The notes under the pieces were generated by a model, which ran no database searches, had not been told where the DNA came from, and saw only the letters and a program-made list of their open reading frames with translations. Position numbers and translations under genes: made by a program. A stretch of DNA of 64,000 nucleotides from Pseudomonas sp. GOM7 (lineage in GTDB: Bacteria > Pseudomonadota > Gammaproteobacteria > Pseudomonadales > Pseudomonadaceae), in contig NZ_CP113519.1 in the NCBI RefSeq assembly GCF_026723825.1, forward strand, positions 1,612,001 through 1,676,000, in the 5' to 3' direction. Positions 49,250 through 58,861 of this stretch are shown piece after piece (position 1 is the stretch's first letter; each line of letters opens with the position of its first letter).

Positions 49250-49345
49250 GCCGCAAGCCACAAGCTGCAAGTAAAGGCTTGGTGGCAGTCGTAGCCCGGA
49301 TGAAATCCGGGGGGCGAATTTCCCGGATTTCGTCCGGGCTACGGA
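49249..49345. repeat. Two repeat units between fghA and ispF
   Basis: AAGCCGCAAGCCACAAGCTGC (49249-49270) belongs to the AAGCTGCAAGC family. It is followed by a near-perfect palindrome, GTAGCCCGGATGAAATCCGGG (about 49290-49310) against CCCGGATTTCGTCCGGGCTAC (about 49323-49343). The second can fold into a stem of about 20 bp. Confidence 0.7.
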
Positions 49346-49393
49346 TCAATGCGGTTAGAATCACGCCCTGACTTTTTCAGGGCGTTGTTCTTT

Positions 49394-49867
49394 ATGCGTA
49401 TCGGTCATGGCTATGACGTACACCGCTTCGGCGAAGGCGATTTCATCACCCTCGGCGGCGTGCGGATTCCCCATAAGTTTGGCCTCGTCGCCCATTCCGA
49501 TGGTGACGTGCTGCTGCACGCTCTGAGCGATGCCTTGCTCGGCGCGGTGGCCTTGGGCGATATCGGCAAGCACTTTCCCGATACCGACCCGACCTTCAAA
49601 GGCGCCGATAGCCGTGTACTGCTGCGCCATGTGATGGGCCTGGTGCGGGCCAAGGGCTATGTGGTGGGCAATGTCGACGCCACCATCATCGCCCAGGCGC
49701 CGAAGATGGCGCCGCATATCCAGAGCATGCGCCAGTGCATCGCCGAGGATCTCGTCGTGGAGCTGGATCAGGTCAACGTCAAGGCCACCACCACCGAGAA
49801 GCTCGGCTTCACCGGGCGTGAGGAAGGCATCGCGGTGCACGCCGTGGCCCTGCTGGTCAGAGTATGA
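49394..49867 (+). CDS. ispF: 2-C-methyl-D-erythritol 2,4-cyclodiphosphate synthase
   Basis: The fifth MEP pathway step. The 157-residue trimeric enzyme has metal ligands D8 and H10 in HGYDVHRF and the third His in [14 protein letters not shown]. The C-terminal [22 protein letters not shown] segment is typical. It overlaps truD by ATGA. Confidence 0.96.
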   Translation: MRIGHGYDVHRFGEGDFITLGGVRIPHKFGLVAHSDGDVLLHALSDALLGAVALGDIGKHFPDTDPTFKGADSRVLLRHVMGLVRAKGYVVGNVDATIIAQAPKMAPHIQSMRQCIAEDLVVELDQVNVKATTTEKLGFTGREEGIAVHAVALLVRV

Positions 49868-50922
49868 ACGAGCTGCAACTGCTGGGGCCATGTGCCCATG
49901 GCCAGGCCTGTGGCCGCGCCGTGCTCAAGGCCACGGCCGAGGACTTCCAGGTCGACGAGGTGCTGGACATCCCGCTCACCGGCCAGGGCGAGCATCTCTG
50001 GCTGTGGGTGGAAAAACGCGGCCTGAATACCGAGGATGCGGCCCGGCGCATCGCCCGTGCTGCTGGCTTGCCGCTCAAGGCGGTCAGCTACGCCGGGCTC
50101 AAGGATCGCCAGGCGTTGACCCGGCAGTGGTTCAGCCTGCACCTGCCGGGCAAGGCCGACCCCGACCTGGCTGCTGCCCAGGGCGATGACCTGAGTGTCC
50201 TGCGCAGCCAGCGGCACAACCGCAAGCTGCAGCGCGGCGCCCACGCCGCCAATGGCTTCACCCTGCGTCTGACGGCGCTTGAGGCAGATCGCGATGCCCT
50301 GGAGCAGCGCTTGCAGCGCATCGCCAAGCAGGGCGTTCCCAATTACTTCGGCCTGCAGCGCTTCGGTTTCGATGGCGGCAATGTCGAGCAGGCCCGTGAT
50401 TTCGCCTCTCGCCTGGAGCTGCCGGTGCAGCGCAACCTGCGTTCGCGCCTGCTCTCGTCGGCGCGCAGCTACCTGTTCAACCAGGTATTGGCCAGGCGTG
50501 TCGCGGCCGGCACCTGGAATCAGGCGCAGGTCGGTGATCTGCTGGCGTTCACCAGCAGTCGCAGTTTCTTCATGGCGGGCGAGGCCGAATGCAGCGACCC
50601 GCGTCTGGCCGCGCTCGATCTGCATCCCACCGGGCCGCTCTGGGGCGACGGGCCTTTGCCGACCGCTGGTGAGACCCGACAGCTGGAGCAGGAAGTAGCC
50701 GATGAGGCCGCAGCGCTGGTGCAATGGCTGGCCAAGGCGGACATGGCTCACGAACGGCGCATTCTTCGCCTCCCCATCGGCGGCCTGTCGTGGCATTATC
50801 CCGAACCCGATATTCTGCAACTTGCATTCGTCCTGCCGGCCGGGTGTTTCGCCACCGTGGTGGTGCGCGAATTGCTCGACCTGTTGCCAGCAGGGCAGAC
50901 GGATACTCCATGCGAATTCTGA
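49864..50922 (+). CDS. truD: tRNA pseudouridine(13) synthase
   Basis: It isomerises U13 in tRNA(Glu). The 352-residue protein has the catalytic Asp in [15 protein letters not shown] and the [10 protein letters not shown] insertion-domain motif of the family. It overlaps both ispF and surE. Confidence 0.95.
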   Translation: MNELQLLGPCAHGQACGRAVLKATAEDFQVDEVLDIPLTGQGEHLWLWVEKRGLNTEDAARRIARAAGLPLKAVSYAGLKDRQALTRQWFSLHLPGKADPDLAAAQGDDLSVLRSQRHNRKLQRGAHAANGFTLRLTALEADRDALEQRLQRIAKQGVPNYFGLQRFGFDGGNVEQARDFASRLELPVQRNLRSRLLSSARSYLFNQVLARRVAAGTWNQAQVGDLLAFTSSRSFFMAGEAECSDPRLAALDLHPTGPLWGDGPLPTAGETRQLEQEVADEAAALVQWLAKADMAHERRILRLPIGGLSWHYPEPDILQLAFVLPAGCFATVVVRELLDLLPAGQTDTPCEF

Positions 50923-51659
50923 TTTCCAACGACGACGGGGTGAACGCGCCCGGCATCGCCGCGTTGCACCAGGCCCTGGCCGACTATGCCGAGTGCGTGG
51001 TGATCGCCCCTGCCGAAGACCGCAGCGGTGCCAGCAGTGCGCTGACGCTTGACCGTCCGTTGCACCCGATGGCATTGCCCAATGGCTACATCAGCCTCAA
51101 TGGCACGCCGACCGACTGCGTGCATCTGGGCATCAACGGTTTGCTCGAGCAGAAGCCGGAGATGGTCGTCTCCGGCATCAACCTGGGCGCCAACCTGGGT
51201 GATGATGTGCTCTATTCGGGCACCGTGGCTGCGGCCCTGGAAGGGCGCTTCCTGAGCAGACCGGCATTCGCCTTTTCCCTGCTCTCGCGCCTGCCCGACA
51301 ACCTGCCGACTGCCGCCTATTTCGCGCGCAAGCTGGTCGAGGCCCATGCGACTTTGGAGCTGCCGCCACGCACCGTGCTCAACGTTAACGTACCCAACCT
51401 GCCGCTGGAGCACATCCGTGGCGTGCAACTGACTCGTCTGGGCCATCGCGCCCGCGCTGCGGCGCCGGTCAAGGTGGTCAACCCCCGGGGCAAGGAAGGC
51501 TACTGGATCGCCGCCGCCGGGGACGTCGAGGATGGCAGCCCAGGCACGGATTTCCATGCTGTGATGCAGGGTTACGTGTCGATCACGCCGTTGCGCCTCG
51601 ACCGCACCTTCAACGAGGCTCTGGAAACGATGGCTGGCTGGTTGGAGGGCATCTTCTGA
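50910..51659 (+). CDS. surE: 5'/3'-nucleotidase SurE
   Basis: A survival protein nucleotidase. The 249-residue protein has the metal-binding [10 protein letters not shown] at the N-terminus, [11 protein letters not shown], and [13 protein letters not shown]. The start overlaps truD by 13 nt. The gene belongs to the conserved surE-pcm-nlpD-rpoS series. Confidence 0.96.
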   Translation: MRILISNDDGVNAPGIAALHQALADYAECVVIAPAEDRSGASSALTLDRPLHPMALPNGYISLNGTPTDCVHLGINGLLEQKPEMVVSGINLGANLGDDVLYSGTVAAALEGRFLSRPAFAFSLLSRLPDNLPTAAYFARKLVEAHATLELPPRTVLNVNVPNLPLEHIRGVQLTRLGHRARAAAPVKVVNPRGKEGYWIAAAGDVEDGSPGTDFHAVMQGYVSITPLRLDRTFNEALETMAGWLEGIF

Positions 51660-52333
51660 TGCGCGAACAGGACGACATGCAACGCCGCGGGATCGGCATG
51701 ACCTCTCAGAGAACGCGCGAGCGCCTGATTCAACGCCTCTACGAAGAGGGGTTGTCCAATGCCCAGGTGCTCGAAGTGATTCGCCGCACGCCGCGTCACC
51801 TCTTCGTCGACGAGGCGCTGGCGCACCGCGCCTACGAGGACACCGCGCTGCCCATCGGGCATAACCAGACCATTTCCCAGCCCTACATGGTGGGGCGCAT
51901 GACCGAGCTGCTGCTGGCGGCCGGGCCGCTGGACAAGGTGCTGGAGATCGGCACCGGCTCCGGCTATCAGACCGCCGTGCTGGCGCAACTGGTAGAGCGG
52001 GTGTTCTCGGTCGAGCGCATCCAGGTGTTGCAGGAGCGGGCCAAGGAGCGTCTGGCCGAACTCAGGTTGCGCAACGTGGTCTTTCGCTGGGGCGATGGCT
52101 GGGAGGGCTGGAATGCGCTTGGCCCCTACAACGGCATCATCGTCACGGCCGCGGCAGCCGATGTGCCGCCAGCCTTGCTTAATCAGTTGGCCCCTGGCGG
52201 GCGCCTGGTGATTCCGGTGGGCAGCGGCGATGTGCAGCAGCTACTGGTGATCGTCCGCGAGGATGACGGCTTCTCCCGTCATGTGCTCGATGCGGTGCGC
52301 TTCGTTCCCCTGTTGAATGGTCCACTGGCCTGA
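51659..52333 (+). CDS. pcm: Protein-L-isoaspartate O-methyltransferase
   Basis: It methylates isoaspartyl residues in aged proteins, aiding survival in stationary phase. The 224-residue frame contains [18 protein letters not shown] and [11 protein letters not shown]. The first ATG overlaps the surE stop; an internal ATG at 51698 gives the shorter protein (211 aa, [10 protein letters not shown]) seen in relatives and is equally plausible. Confidence 0.95.
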   Translation: MREQDDMQRRGIGMTSQRTRERLIQRLYEEGLSNAQVLEVIRRTPRHLFVDEALAHRAYEDTALPIGHNQTISQPYMVGRMTELLLAAGPLDKVLEIGTGSGYQTAVLAQLVERVFSVERIQVLQERAKERLAELRLRNVVFRWGDGWEGWNALGPYNGIIVTAAAADVPPALLNQLAPGGRLVIPVGSGDVQQLLVIVREDDGFSRHVLDAVRFVPLLNGPLA

Positions 52334-52358
52334 GGGCCGTGGTTTCCTGGAAGGATCC

Positions 52359-53288
52359 ATGAAGAAATATTTCCTGCTCTATACCAAAGGCATCGCCATG
52401 GGGGCGGCCGATGTCGTGCCGGGCGTTTCCGGCGGCACCATCGCCTTCATCAGTGGTATCTACGACGAGCTGCTGCGCTCCATCGCCAGCGTGCCGGAGG
52501 CCCTGTTCCTGCTAGTGCGGGGGCGAATCCGCGAAGCCTGGAACAAGGCCAATGCCACCTTCCTGGTGGTGCTGCTGGCAGGGGTGCTGACCAGCATCCT
52601 CAGCCTCGCGCGGTTGATCACCTACCTGCTGGAGCATCATCCGGTGCCGGTCTGGTCGTTCTTCTTCGGCCTGATTCTGGTGTCGGCCTATATGGTGGGG
52701 CGTGACATCGGCCGCTGGAACTGGAGCCGCGTGCTGAGCTTCCTGCTCGGCCTGGGTTTCGCCTACTGGATCACGGTGGCCGCGCCGGTGCAGTGGAGCG
52801 ATGATCCGCTGACCCTGTTCTGCGCCGGTGCCATCGCCATCTGCGCGATGATCCTGCCGGGCATCTCCGGCAGCTTCATCCTGCTCCTGCTCGGCCTCTA
52901 CGCCACCGTGCTGGGCGCCGTGAAGAGTCTGGATCTGGCCGTGCTGGCGGTCTTCGCCGCTGGGTGCCTGGTGGGTATCCTCAGCTTCGCCCGGCTGTTG
53001 AGCTGGCTGTTGTCACGCTGGCGCGATCTGACCCTGGCATTCTTGACCGGGCTCATGCTCGGTTCCTTGAACAAGGTCTGGCCCTGGAAGGAGACCCTGA
53101 GCTGGCGAATCGATAGCAAGGGTGAGCAAGTGCCTCTGCTGCAGCACAACCTGTTGCCCACGCAGTTCAGCGCAGTCAGTGGGCAGGACGCGCAACTGCT
53201 GCTGGCCATCGTCCTGGCGATTGCCGGTGTCGCTCTGGTGCTGGGATTGGAGTGGCTGGCCCGGCGCAAACCGCAAGAGGCTGGTTGA
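52359..53288 (+). CDS. DUF368 membrane protein (candidate undecaprenyl-phosphate translocase)
   Basis: A 309-residue polytopic inner-membrane protein with about nine hydrophobic segments and the family signature GAADVVPGVSGGTIAFISGIYDEL, repeated in part as ILPGISGSFILLLLG. Members of this family (PopT) have been implicated in returning undecaprenyl phosphate across the inner membrane. A strong AAGGA precedes ATG 52359. It sits between pcm and nlpD. Confidence 0.88.
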   Translation: MKKYFLLYTKGIAMGAADVVPGVSGGTIAFISGIYDELLRSIASVPEALFLLVRGRIREAWNKANATFLVVLLAGVLTSILSLARLITYLLEHHPVPVWSFFFGLILVSAYMVGRDIGRWNWSRVLSFLLGLGFAYWITVAAPVQWSDDPLTLFCAGAIAICAMILPGISGSFILLLLGLYATVLGAVKSLDLAVLAVFAAGCLVGILSFARLLSWLLSRWRDLTLAFLTGLMLGSLNKVWPWKETLSWRIDSKGEQVPLLQHNLLPTQFSAVSGQDAQLLLAIVLAIAGVALVLGLEWLARRKPQEAG

Positions 53289-53344
53289 TCCGGCCGTGCG
53301 GGTCGGGTCATATTGATATTCAGGATCGTTTCAGGGAGTACTGG

Positions 53345-54223
53345 GTGAGTCGCACAACCTTTCAAGCGCTGATTGCAAGAGCCGTCGATCTTCGTCTGCT
53401 CCTCGTGCTGTTGGGCGCTGTGCAGCTCTCCGCTTGTGTCAGCTCTCCACCAGGCGGTGTGCAGGTAGTCGAGCGTGGCCAGAACCAGGGCAGGGCGCCG
53501 CTGATCCAGCGTCAGCCGGTGCGTACCGGGCAGTATGTGGTCAAGCGCGGCGATACCCTCTACTCCATTGCCTTTCGCTTCGGCTGGGACTGGAAGGCGC
53601 TGGCTGCGCACAATGGCTTGCGTGACCCTTATCTGATTCGGGTTGGGCAGATCATTCACTTCGGTAATAGGACTTCCGTCCCAAGCAGTCCGGCCGTGGT
53701 CGCCAGCGCTCCGAGCAATCCGGCGCCCAGGGCGCCTGCCCCCGTACCGAGCCAACCCACGTCCAGCACTCCGGCCACGGCGGCTACACGTCCGGCACCG
53801 GCGGCACCGGCGGCGCCGGCCACCACGCCGGTCACCCCCGTCACCCGCTCTGCCAAGGGCTGGGCCTGGCCAACGCAAGGCGCCGTGATCAGCCGTTTCT
53901 CCTCAAACGGCAGTTTGAATAAAGGCATTGATATCGCCGGGGAATTAGGCCAGCCTGTTTTAGCTGCGTCTGATGGGTCAGTGGTATATGCCGGGAGTGG
54001 TTTGCGGGGCTACGGCGAGTTGATCATCATCAAGCACAGCGACACCTACGTGAGTGCCTACGGTCATAACCGCAGGCTATTGGTACGGGAGGGGCAGCAG
54101 GTCAAGGCCGGGCAACGTATTGCCGAGATGGGTTCCACGGGAGCCGACCGGGTGAAACTGCATTTTGAGATTCGCCGCCAAGGAAAACCTGTAGACCCGC
54201 TGCAATATCTGCCAAGTCGTTGA
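53345..54223 (+). CDS. nlpD: LysM/M23 lipoprotein NlpD
   Basis: An outer-membrane lipoprotein that activates amidases during daughter cell separation. The lipobox LSAC gives acylated C31; a LysM domain (about 60-107) binds peptidoglycan; a Pro/Ala-rich linker follows; the C-terminal M23 domain (about 185-285) has NKGIDIAG where catalytic members have His, so it is a degenerate, amidase-activating type. The GTG start at 53345 has AGGGAG upstream. The main rpoS promoter in Pseudomonas lies inside nlpD. Confidence 0.93.
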   Translation: MSRTTFQALIARAVDLRLLLVLLGAVQLSACVSSPPGGVQVVERGQNQGRAPLIQRQPVRTGQYVVKRGDTLYSIAFRFGWDWKALAAHNGLRDPYLIRVGQIIHFGNRTSVPSSPAVVASAPSNPAPRAPAPVPSQPTSSTPATAATRPAPAAPAAPATTPVTPVTRSAKGWAWPTQGAVISRFSSNGSLNKGIDIAGELGQPVLAASDGSVVYAGSGLRGYGELIIIKHSDTYVSAYGHNRRLLVREGQQVKAGQRIAEMGSTGADRVKLHFEIRRQGKPVDPLQYLPSR

Positions 54224-54325
54224 TGCGTTGCCAGTTTCGTCCCGGAACGTAGGAGGGACGGGCTCAGGTGTAGCCGGGACGGTTCCGCCAGAGTCTGTTG
54301 TCGAACTCACACTGGGGCAACAATA

Positions 54326-55330
54326 ATGGCACTCATTAAAAAAGAAGCGCCGGAGTTTGACGTCGACGATGAACTGCTCCTGATGGAGCCCGGAATCGTC
54401 CTGGACGAACTTCAGACCGACGAGGCGCCTGCCTCTTCGTCGCGCAAAGCCAAGCACTCCACGCCATCCAAGCAGCACAAACACATCGACTACACCCGGG
54501 CGCTCGACGCCACGCAACTTTATCTCAACGAAATCGGTTTCTCTCCCTTGCTCAGCCCTGAAGAGGAAGTGCACTTTGCGCGTCTGGCGCAGAAGGGCGA
54601 TCCTGCTGGGCGCAAGCGCATGATCGAGAGCAACCTGCGCCTGGTGGTGAAAATTGCACGACGCTACATCAACCGTGGGTTGTCGCTGCTCGACCTGATC
54701 GAGGAAGGCAACCTGGGCTTGATCCGTGCCGTGGAGAAATTCGATCCGGAACGGGGTTTCCGTTTCTCTACCTACGCCACCTGGTGGATCCGCCAGACCA
54801 TCGAGCGCGCGATCATGAACCAGACGCGCACCATTCGCTTGCCCATTCATGTGGTCAAGGAACTGAACGTCTACCTGCGAGCGGCCCGCGAACTGACGCA
54901 GAAACTCGATCACGAGCCTTCGGCCGAAGAGATCGCCAACCTGCTGGAAAAGCCGGTCGGCGAGGTCAAGCGCATGCTGGGTCTGAACGAGCGGGTTTCC
55001 TCGGTGGACGTATCGCTGGGTCCGGACTCGGACAAGACGCTGCTCGACACCCTCACCGATGACCGGCCCACCGACCCCTGCGACTTGCTGCAGGACGACG
55101 ACCTTTCCCAGAGCATCGACCTATGGCTGTCGGATCTGACGGAAAAGCAGCGTGAGGTGGTGATTCGCCGCTTCGGCCTGCGCGGGCACGAGAGCAGCAC
55201 GCTCGAAGAGGTTGGGCAGGAAATTGGCCTGACGCGCGAGCGGGTTCGGCAGATTCAGGTCGAAGCGCTCAAACGGCTGCGCGAGATCTTCGAGAAGAAT
55301 GGCCTTTCCAGCGACGCGCTCTTCCAGTAA
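54326..55330 (+). CDS. rpoS: RNA polymerase sigma factor RpoS
   Basis: The stationary-phase and general stress sigma factor. The 334-residue protein has region 1.2 ([16 protein letters not shown]), region 2 with [38 protein letters not shown] and [13 protein letters not shown], region 3 and region 4 with the helix-turn-helix [20 protein letters not shown] leader of about 100 nt follows nlpD and contains several GGA triplets, which could be targets of the Rsm system. Confidence 0.98.
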   Translation: MALIKKEAPEFDVDDELLLMEPGIVLDELQTDEAPASSSRKAKHSTPSKQHKHIDYTRALDATQLYLNEIGFSPLLSPEEEVHFARLAQKGDPAGRKRMIESNLRLVVKIARRYINRGLSLLDLIEEGNLGLIRAVEKFDPERGFRFSTYATWWIRQTIERAIMNQTRTIRLPIHVVKELNVYLRAARELTQKLDHEPSAEEIANLLEKPVGEVKRMLGLNERVSSVDVSLGPDSDKTLLDTLTDDRPTDPCDLLQDDDLSQSIDLWLSDLTEKQREVVIRRFGLRGHESSTLEEVGQEIGLTRERVRQIQVEALKRLREIFEKNGLSSDALFQ

Positions 55331-55350
55331 CACCTGGCCCTGTTCCCATG

Positions 55351-55377
55351 AAACCCGGCCCGCTGGCCGGGTTTTTT
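55351..55377 (+). terminator. Terminator after rpoS
   Basis: A perfect 10-bp stem (55351-55360 with 55365-55374), CGCT loop and a tract of six Ts. A REP-like GCGAGTTCATTCGCGA unit (near 55396) follows it. Confidence 0.9.
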
Positions 55378-55485
55378 ATTGCCTGCTTTGTGGGAGCGAG
55401 TTCATTCGCGATCAGGGGGGGCTGCCTCGAAGCGCTTTTTCACGGCTGGCCCCCGGCAGCCAAGCAGCGGATCTGCGATCCCGCA

Positions 55486-55503
55486 TGTCAGTCATCGCTT
55501 ACA
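55486..55503 (+). promoter_or_regulatory. GacA upstream activating site of rsmZ
   Basis: TGTCAG-N6-CTTACA (55486-55503) differs by one base from the TGTAAG-N6-CTTACA motif of GacA-controlled small RNA genes. It lies about 170-190 nt before the inferred rsmZ start, the distance usual for Pseudomonas rsmZ. Confidence 0.85.
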
Positions 55504-55640
55504 TGCAGCGTCAGTCTTCAGGGCAAGCGGGTTCTGATCTTTGCTTTTTTTCCTGTGTGAAAATTTCAAGCCATTGATATTTAATAGTATTTTTATGCCA
55601 ATCAGTTTGGCGAGGTGACTGCTCGCCGTGTCGCACGGGG

Positions 55641-55668
55641 TTGAGCGCGAAACGAGGGCGAGTAATAT
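55641..55668 (+). promoter_or_regulatory. rsmZ core promoter
   Basis: TTGAGC (55641-55646), a 16-nt spacer and TAATAT (55663-55668) precede the RNA, placing the start near 55675. Confidence 0.65.
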
Positions 55669-55674
55669 CGAACC

Positions 55675-55806
55675 CGTGCTCAGGGAACGGCACAGGTTGT
55701 CAGGAAGATGATCAGGAACATCGCAAGAAGCGATTCATCAGGACGATGAGTTGGGAAATAGAGGGACTAGGGACAAAAAGTGGGCGGGTTTTCCCGCCCC
55801 TTTTTT
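55675..55806 (+). ncRNA. rsmZ: Small regulatory RNA RsmZ
   Basis: RsmZ sequesters RsmA/CsrA and so relieves repression of secondary metabolism and biofilm genes under GacS/GacA. The ~132-nt RNA has seven GGA motifs (starting at 55684, 55703, 55715, 55741, 55754, 55764 and 55771), several in hairpin loops or between stems, and ends with a GGGCGGG/CCCGCCC terminator (55782-55799) plus seven Us. The position downstream of rpoS and the activating site agree with Pseudomonas rsmZ. Between rpoS and this RNA are only the terminator, a REP unit and the promoter; the ferredoxin gene fdxA that usually follows is absent. Confidence 0.9.
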
Positions 55807-55870
55807 TGCCTGCGATTTGCCAGGGGCCTCTTGCGTTCGCTGTCCTATTCAAGGGTCAGGCCGGTACGGC

Positions 55871-57322
55871 TTACACCATCGGATCACCGACATGCAGGAT
55901 CTTCATGGTGTTGGTGCCACCAGTGCCGTGGTAGCTGTCACCCTTGGTCAGGATCACCCAGTCGCCAGGCTCTACCACACCACGCTTGAGCAGCTCGTCC
56001 ACCGCCGCCTGGCTGACCTTGTTGGCCGGCAGCGAGGCTGGATCGAACGGCACGGTGTAGACGCCACGGAACAGTGCCACGCGGGCTTGGGCCTCACGAT
56101 GCGGGGTGAAGGCGAAGATCGGGATCGACGAGCGGATGCGCGACATGATCAGTGGGCTGTAGCCGCTCTCGGTGAGGCTGATGATGGCCTTGACGCCGGG
56201 GAAGTGGTTGGCCGTGTACATGGTGGCCAGGGCGATGCTCTCGTCGCAGCGCTCGAAGGTGCGGCCCAGGCGGTGGCTGGACTGCTTGCTGGTCGGGTGC
56301 TTCTCCGCGCCCAGGCACACGCGGGCCATGGCCTGTACGGCTTCGACCGGGTATTCGCCGGCGGCGCTCTCGGCCGACAGCATCACCGCGTCGGTGTAAT
56401 CCAGCGCGGCGTTGGCCACGTCGGAGACTTCGGCGCGGGTCGGCATCGGGCTGTGGATCATCGACTCCATCATCTGCGTGGCGGTGATCACGGCTTTGTT
56501 CAGGCGGCGGGCGTGGGCGATGATCTTCTTCTGGATGCCTACCAGCTCGGCATCGCCGATTTCCACAGCCAGGTCGCCACGGGCCACCATCACCGCATCG
56601 CTGGCACGGATCAAACCGTCGAGGGCTTCGTCGTCGGCCACGGCTTCGGCGCGTTCGATCTTGGCCACCAGCCAGGCTGTGCCCCCAGCCTCGGTGAGCA
56701 GACGGCGGGCGTAGTCCATGTCGGCGGCGTCACGCGGGAAGGATACGGCGAGGTAGTCCAGCTCCATCTCGGCGGCGACCTTGATGTCGGCCTTGTCCTT
56801 CTCGGTCAGGGCCGGTGCGGTCAGACCACCACCACGACGGTTGATGCCCTTGTTGTCCGACAGCGGGCCACCGATCAGCACGCGGCAGTGCAGTTCGTCG
56901 GCACCCTTGAGTTCGACACGCATGACCACGCGGCCGTCGTCGAGCAGCAGTTCGTCACCGACGTCACAGTCCTGGATCAGCGCCGGGTAGTCGATGCCGA
57001 CCACTTCCTGGTTGCCGGCAGTGCGCGAGTGGCTGGAAGAGAGGCGGAACAGGTCACCATCTTTGAGTTCGATGCGCTTGTTCTCGAACTTGGCGATACG
57101 GATCTTCGGGCCTTGCAGGTCACCGAGCAGGGCGACATGGCGACCATGCTTGGCGGCCAATTCACGAACCAAGGCAGCACGTGCCTTGTGGTCGTCCGGG
57201 GTGCCGTGGGAGAAGTTCAGACGGGCCACGTCCAGGCCGGCGAGGATCAGTTGCTCCAGCACTTCCGGCGAGCTGCTGGCCGGGCCGAGGGTGGCGACGA
57301 TTTTGGTGCGGCGAAAGGTCAT
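55871..57322 (-). CDS. pyk: Pyruvate kinase
   Basis: It makes pyruvate and ATP from PEP and ADP. The 483-residue protein is of the PykA type, with TKIVATLGPASSS, VARLNFSHGTPDDH, the catalytic Lys in LVAKIERAEAV, VMVARGDLAVEIG and TATQMMESMI. It is convergent with rsmZ, ending 65 nt from the small RNA terminator. It is not the neighbour expected downstream of rpoS, so a chromosome rearrangement boundary lies near 55.8 kb. Confidence 0.96.
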   Translation of the reverse strand: MTFRRTKIVATLGPASSSPEVLEQLILAGLDVARLNFSHGTPDDHKARAALVRELAAKHGRHVALLGDLQGPKIRIAKFENKRIELKDGDLFRLSSSHSRTAGNQEVVGIDYPALIQDCDVGDELLLDDGRVVMRVELKGADELHCRVLIGGPLSDNKGINRRGGGLTAPALTEKDKADIKVAAEMELDYLAVSFPRDAADMDYARRLLTEAGGTAWLVAKIERAEAVADDEALDGLIRASDAVMVARGDLAVEIGDAELVGIQKKIIAHARRLNKAVITATQMMESMIHSPMPTRAEVSDVANAALDYTDAVMLSAESAAGEYPVEAVQAMARVCLGAEKHPTSKQSSHRLGRTFERCDESIALATMYTANHFPGVKAIISLTESGYSPLIMSRIRSSIPIFAFTPHREAQARVALFRGVYTVPFDPASLPANKVSQAAVDELLKRGVVEPGDWVILTKGDSYHGTGGTNTMKILHVGDPMV

Positions 57323-57470
57323 GCACGAACTCCCTAGTCAACGATAGCAGGGAGGCTACTACGGGCTTTCGCTGTAGTCATTGTTCCCGTGCACTACCCT
57401 TTGCCGTTCGCCTTGAGCAATGTGATGTCGTCTGCCCCGGCATGGTGCTGGGGGCGACCAGTACCACGAA

Positions 57471-58277
57471 TCAGGGCGTGTTCAGGTTGATCGCCTTGTC
57501 GAGCAACAGGGAGGCCTTGGCATGCAGCTCGCCGTTGGGGTACTCGGCGAGCAGGCGGCGCAGGTAGGCGATGGCCTTTTCGCGATCGGCGCTGGGGTTG
57601 TCTGGCGCCATGTACATCAGCGCTAGCTGGTAGAGCGCCTTTTCCTTGATGTCTGCCGCTATGTGTGGGTCGGCCAGGCCCAGCAGGTAGAGCTCTTCGG
57701 CTTCGGCTACGCGATCCTTGAGCACGGCGCGGCGCGACAGCAGGGTCATGTCCTGGTCGAGGCTGGGTTTGTACAGATCGAGGTTCTGGCTCGGTTGCCA
57801 GTGTTCCAGCAGTTCGCGCGAACTCTTATGCACCGGCTCCTCGGCGCGCTTGCGAATCATCGCGATGCGTTTCTCGGCGCGGCTGGCAGCACGGCTGTTG
57901 GGGAATTCGTTGACGACCTTGTAGAAATAATTGAGGGCCTTGGCGTCGTCGCGCTGATCGTTGAAGCTGTTCATGTAGATCAGGCCGATCTGGTAGAGGG
58001 CGATCGCGCGCACCTCATCGCTCAGTTGCTGGTCGCGATAACCATCGAGATAGAGCGCTTCGGCCTTGTCGCTATGGGCATCGCGGATGGCCATGGCGCT
58101 GTAGGTGAGCAGATCGCCTTCTTCTTCGATGGCGGCGCTCATGCGCTTGGCCTTGAGCGCCTTGTATTCGACCACCTCGTTGGTGGTGACCTGGGCGATG
58201 AACAGCGGGGTCGTCGGGGCGCAAGCGCTCAGCAAGGTTGTGGCCATGACCAGGAACAGCGGGCGGATGAGCAGCAT
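57471..58277 (-). CDS. Putative lipoprotein with tetratricopeptide-like repeats
   Basis: A 268-residue predicted lipoprotein: a short signal peptide with lipobox LLSAC (C19), then helical repeats resembling BamD/YfiO- or Sel1-type TPRs (ALYQIGLIYMNSFNDQ, ALYQLALMYMAPDNPS, AIAYLRRLLAEYPN). No catalytic motif is seen. AAGGAG precedes ATG 58277. It is divergent from a second small TPR lipoprotein. An envelope scaffold role is plausible but unproven. Confidence 0.8.
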   Translation of the reverse strand: MLLIRPLFLVMATTLLSACAPTTPLFIAQVTTNEVVEYKALKAKRMSAAIEEEGDLLTYSAMAIRDAHSDKAEALYLDGYRDQQLSDEVRAIALYQIGLIYMNSFNDQRDDAKALNYFYKVVNEFPNSRAASRAEKRIAMIRKRAEEPVHKSSRELLEHWQPSQNLDLYKPSLDQDMTLLSRRAVLKDRVAEAEELYLLGLADPHIAADIKEKALYQLALMYMAPDNPSADREKAIAYLRRLLAEYPNGELHAKASLLLDKAINLNTP

Positions 58278-58427
58278 GTGGGCTCCTTGGCCGGAATCGA
58301 CCTGTTCACGCAGTCTAGTGAGTGCAAGGGGTGGCGCCAAGGCAGCAAGGGCAGAACCCATCGGAGGTTTGTGGCAGTTCAGTTTCTGCCTGGCCTGTCG
58401 ATACACTGCTCATCGGAGGATCTGCCT

Positions 58428-58802
58428 ATGAAAACCCTGATCATACTGGCCGTGGCGCTGGCCGCCACGGGTTGCACCCGTGTCTCGCTCGATCATCACC
58501 TGAACAACGCCTATCGTGCCTACGACGAAGGAGACTGCGCGCGTGTCGTGCTGGAACTGTCGCAGGCCGAGCGCAAGAGCCGTTCGCGCAACTACCTGCA
58601 ACCGGAAATTTCTCTGCTGCGTGGCCAGTGCCTGGAGCGCGAGAACCTGTTCGTCGATGCCGCGCAGACCTATCAGTTCATCATCAGTCGCTACCCGGCC
58701 AGCGAGTATGCCTATCGGGCGCGTGCACGCCTGCAGACGTTGCAGCAGCTCGGTCACTACACGCCGGCAGCCGCCGTCAAGACCAGTCCCGCTGCACTCT
58801 GA
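58428..58802 (+). CDS. Small putative TPR lipoprotein
   Basis: A 124-residue predicted lipoprotein with signal peptide and lipobox AATGC (C16). The rest is helical, with a repeat segment ENLFVDAAQTYQFIISRYPASEYAYRARARL that resembles the BamD/TolA-associated TPR motif and the divergent neighbour's repeats. GGAGGA lies upstream. Function unknown; it may work with the divergent lipoprotein. Confidence 0.78.
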   Translation: MKTLIILAVALAATGCTRVSLDHHLNNAYRAYDEGDCARVVLELSQAERKSRSRNYLQPEISLLRGQCLERENLFVDAAQTYQFIISRYPASEYAYRARARLQTLQQLGHYTPAAAVKTSPAAL

Positions 58803-58861
58803 GCCAGGCTTTGCGCGCTGTCTGCTGCGGTATAAGCTGGTGGCCTTCATGGAGGATGAGC

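Noticed and set aside
57358..57378. ACTAC-N11-GTAGT inverted repeat upstream of pyk, considered as a carbon-regulator operator
   Set aside because: The arms are short and do not fit the HexR-type motif I know, so evidence is insufficient.
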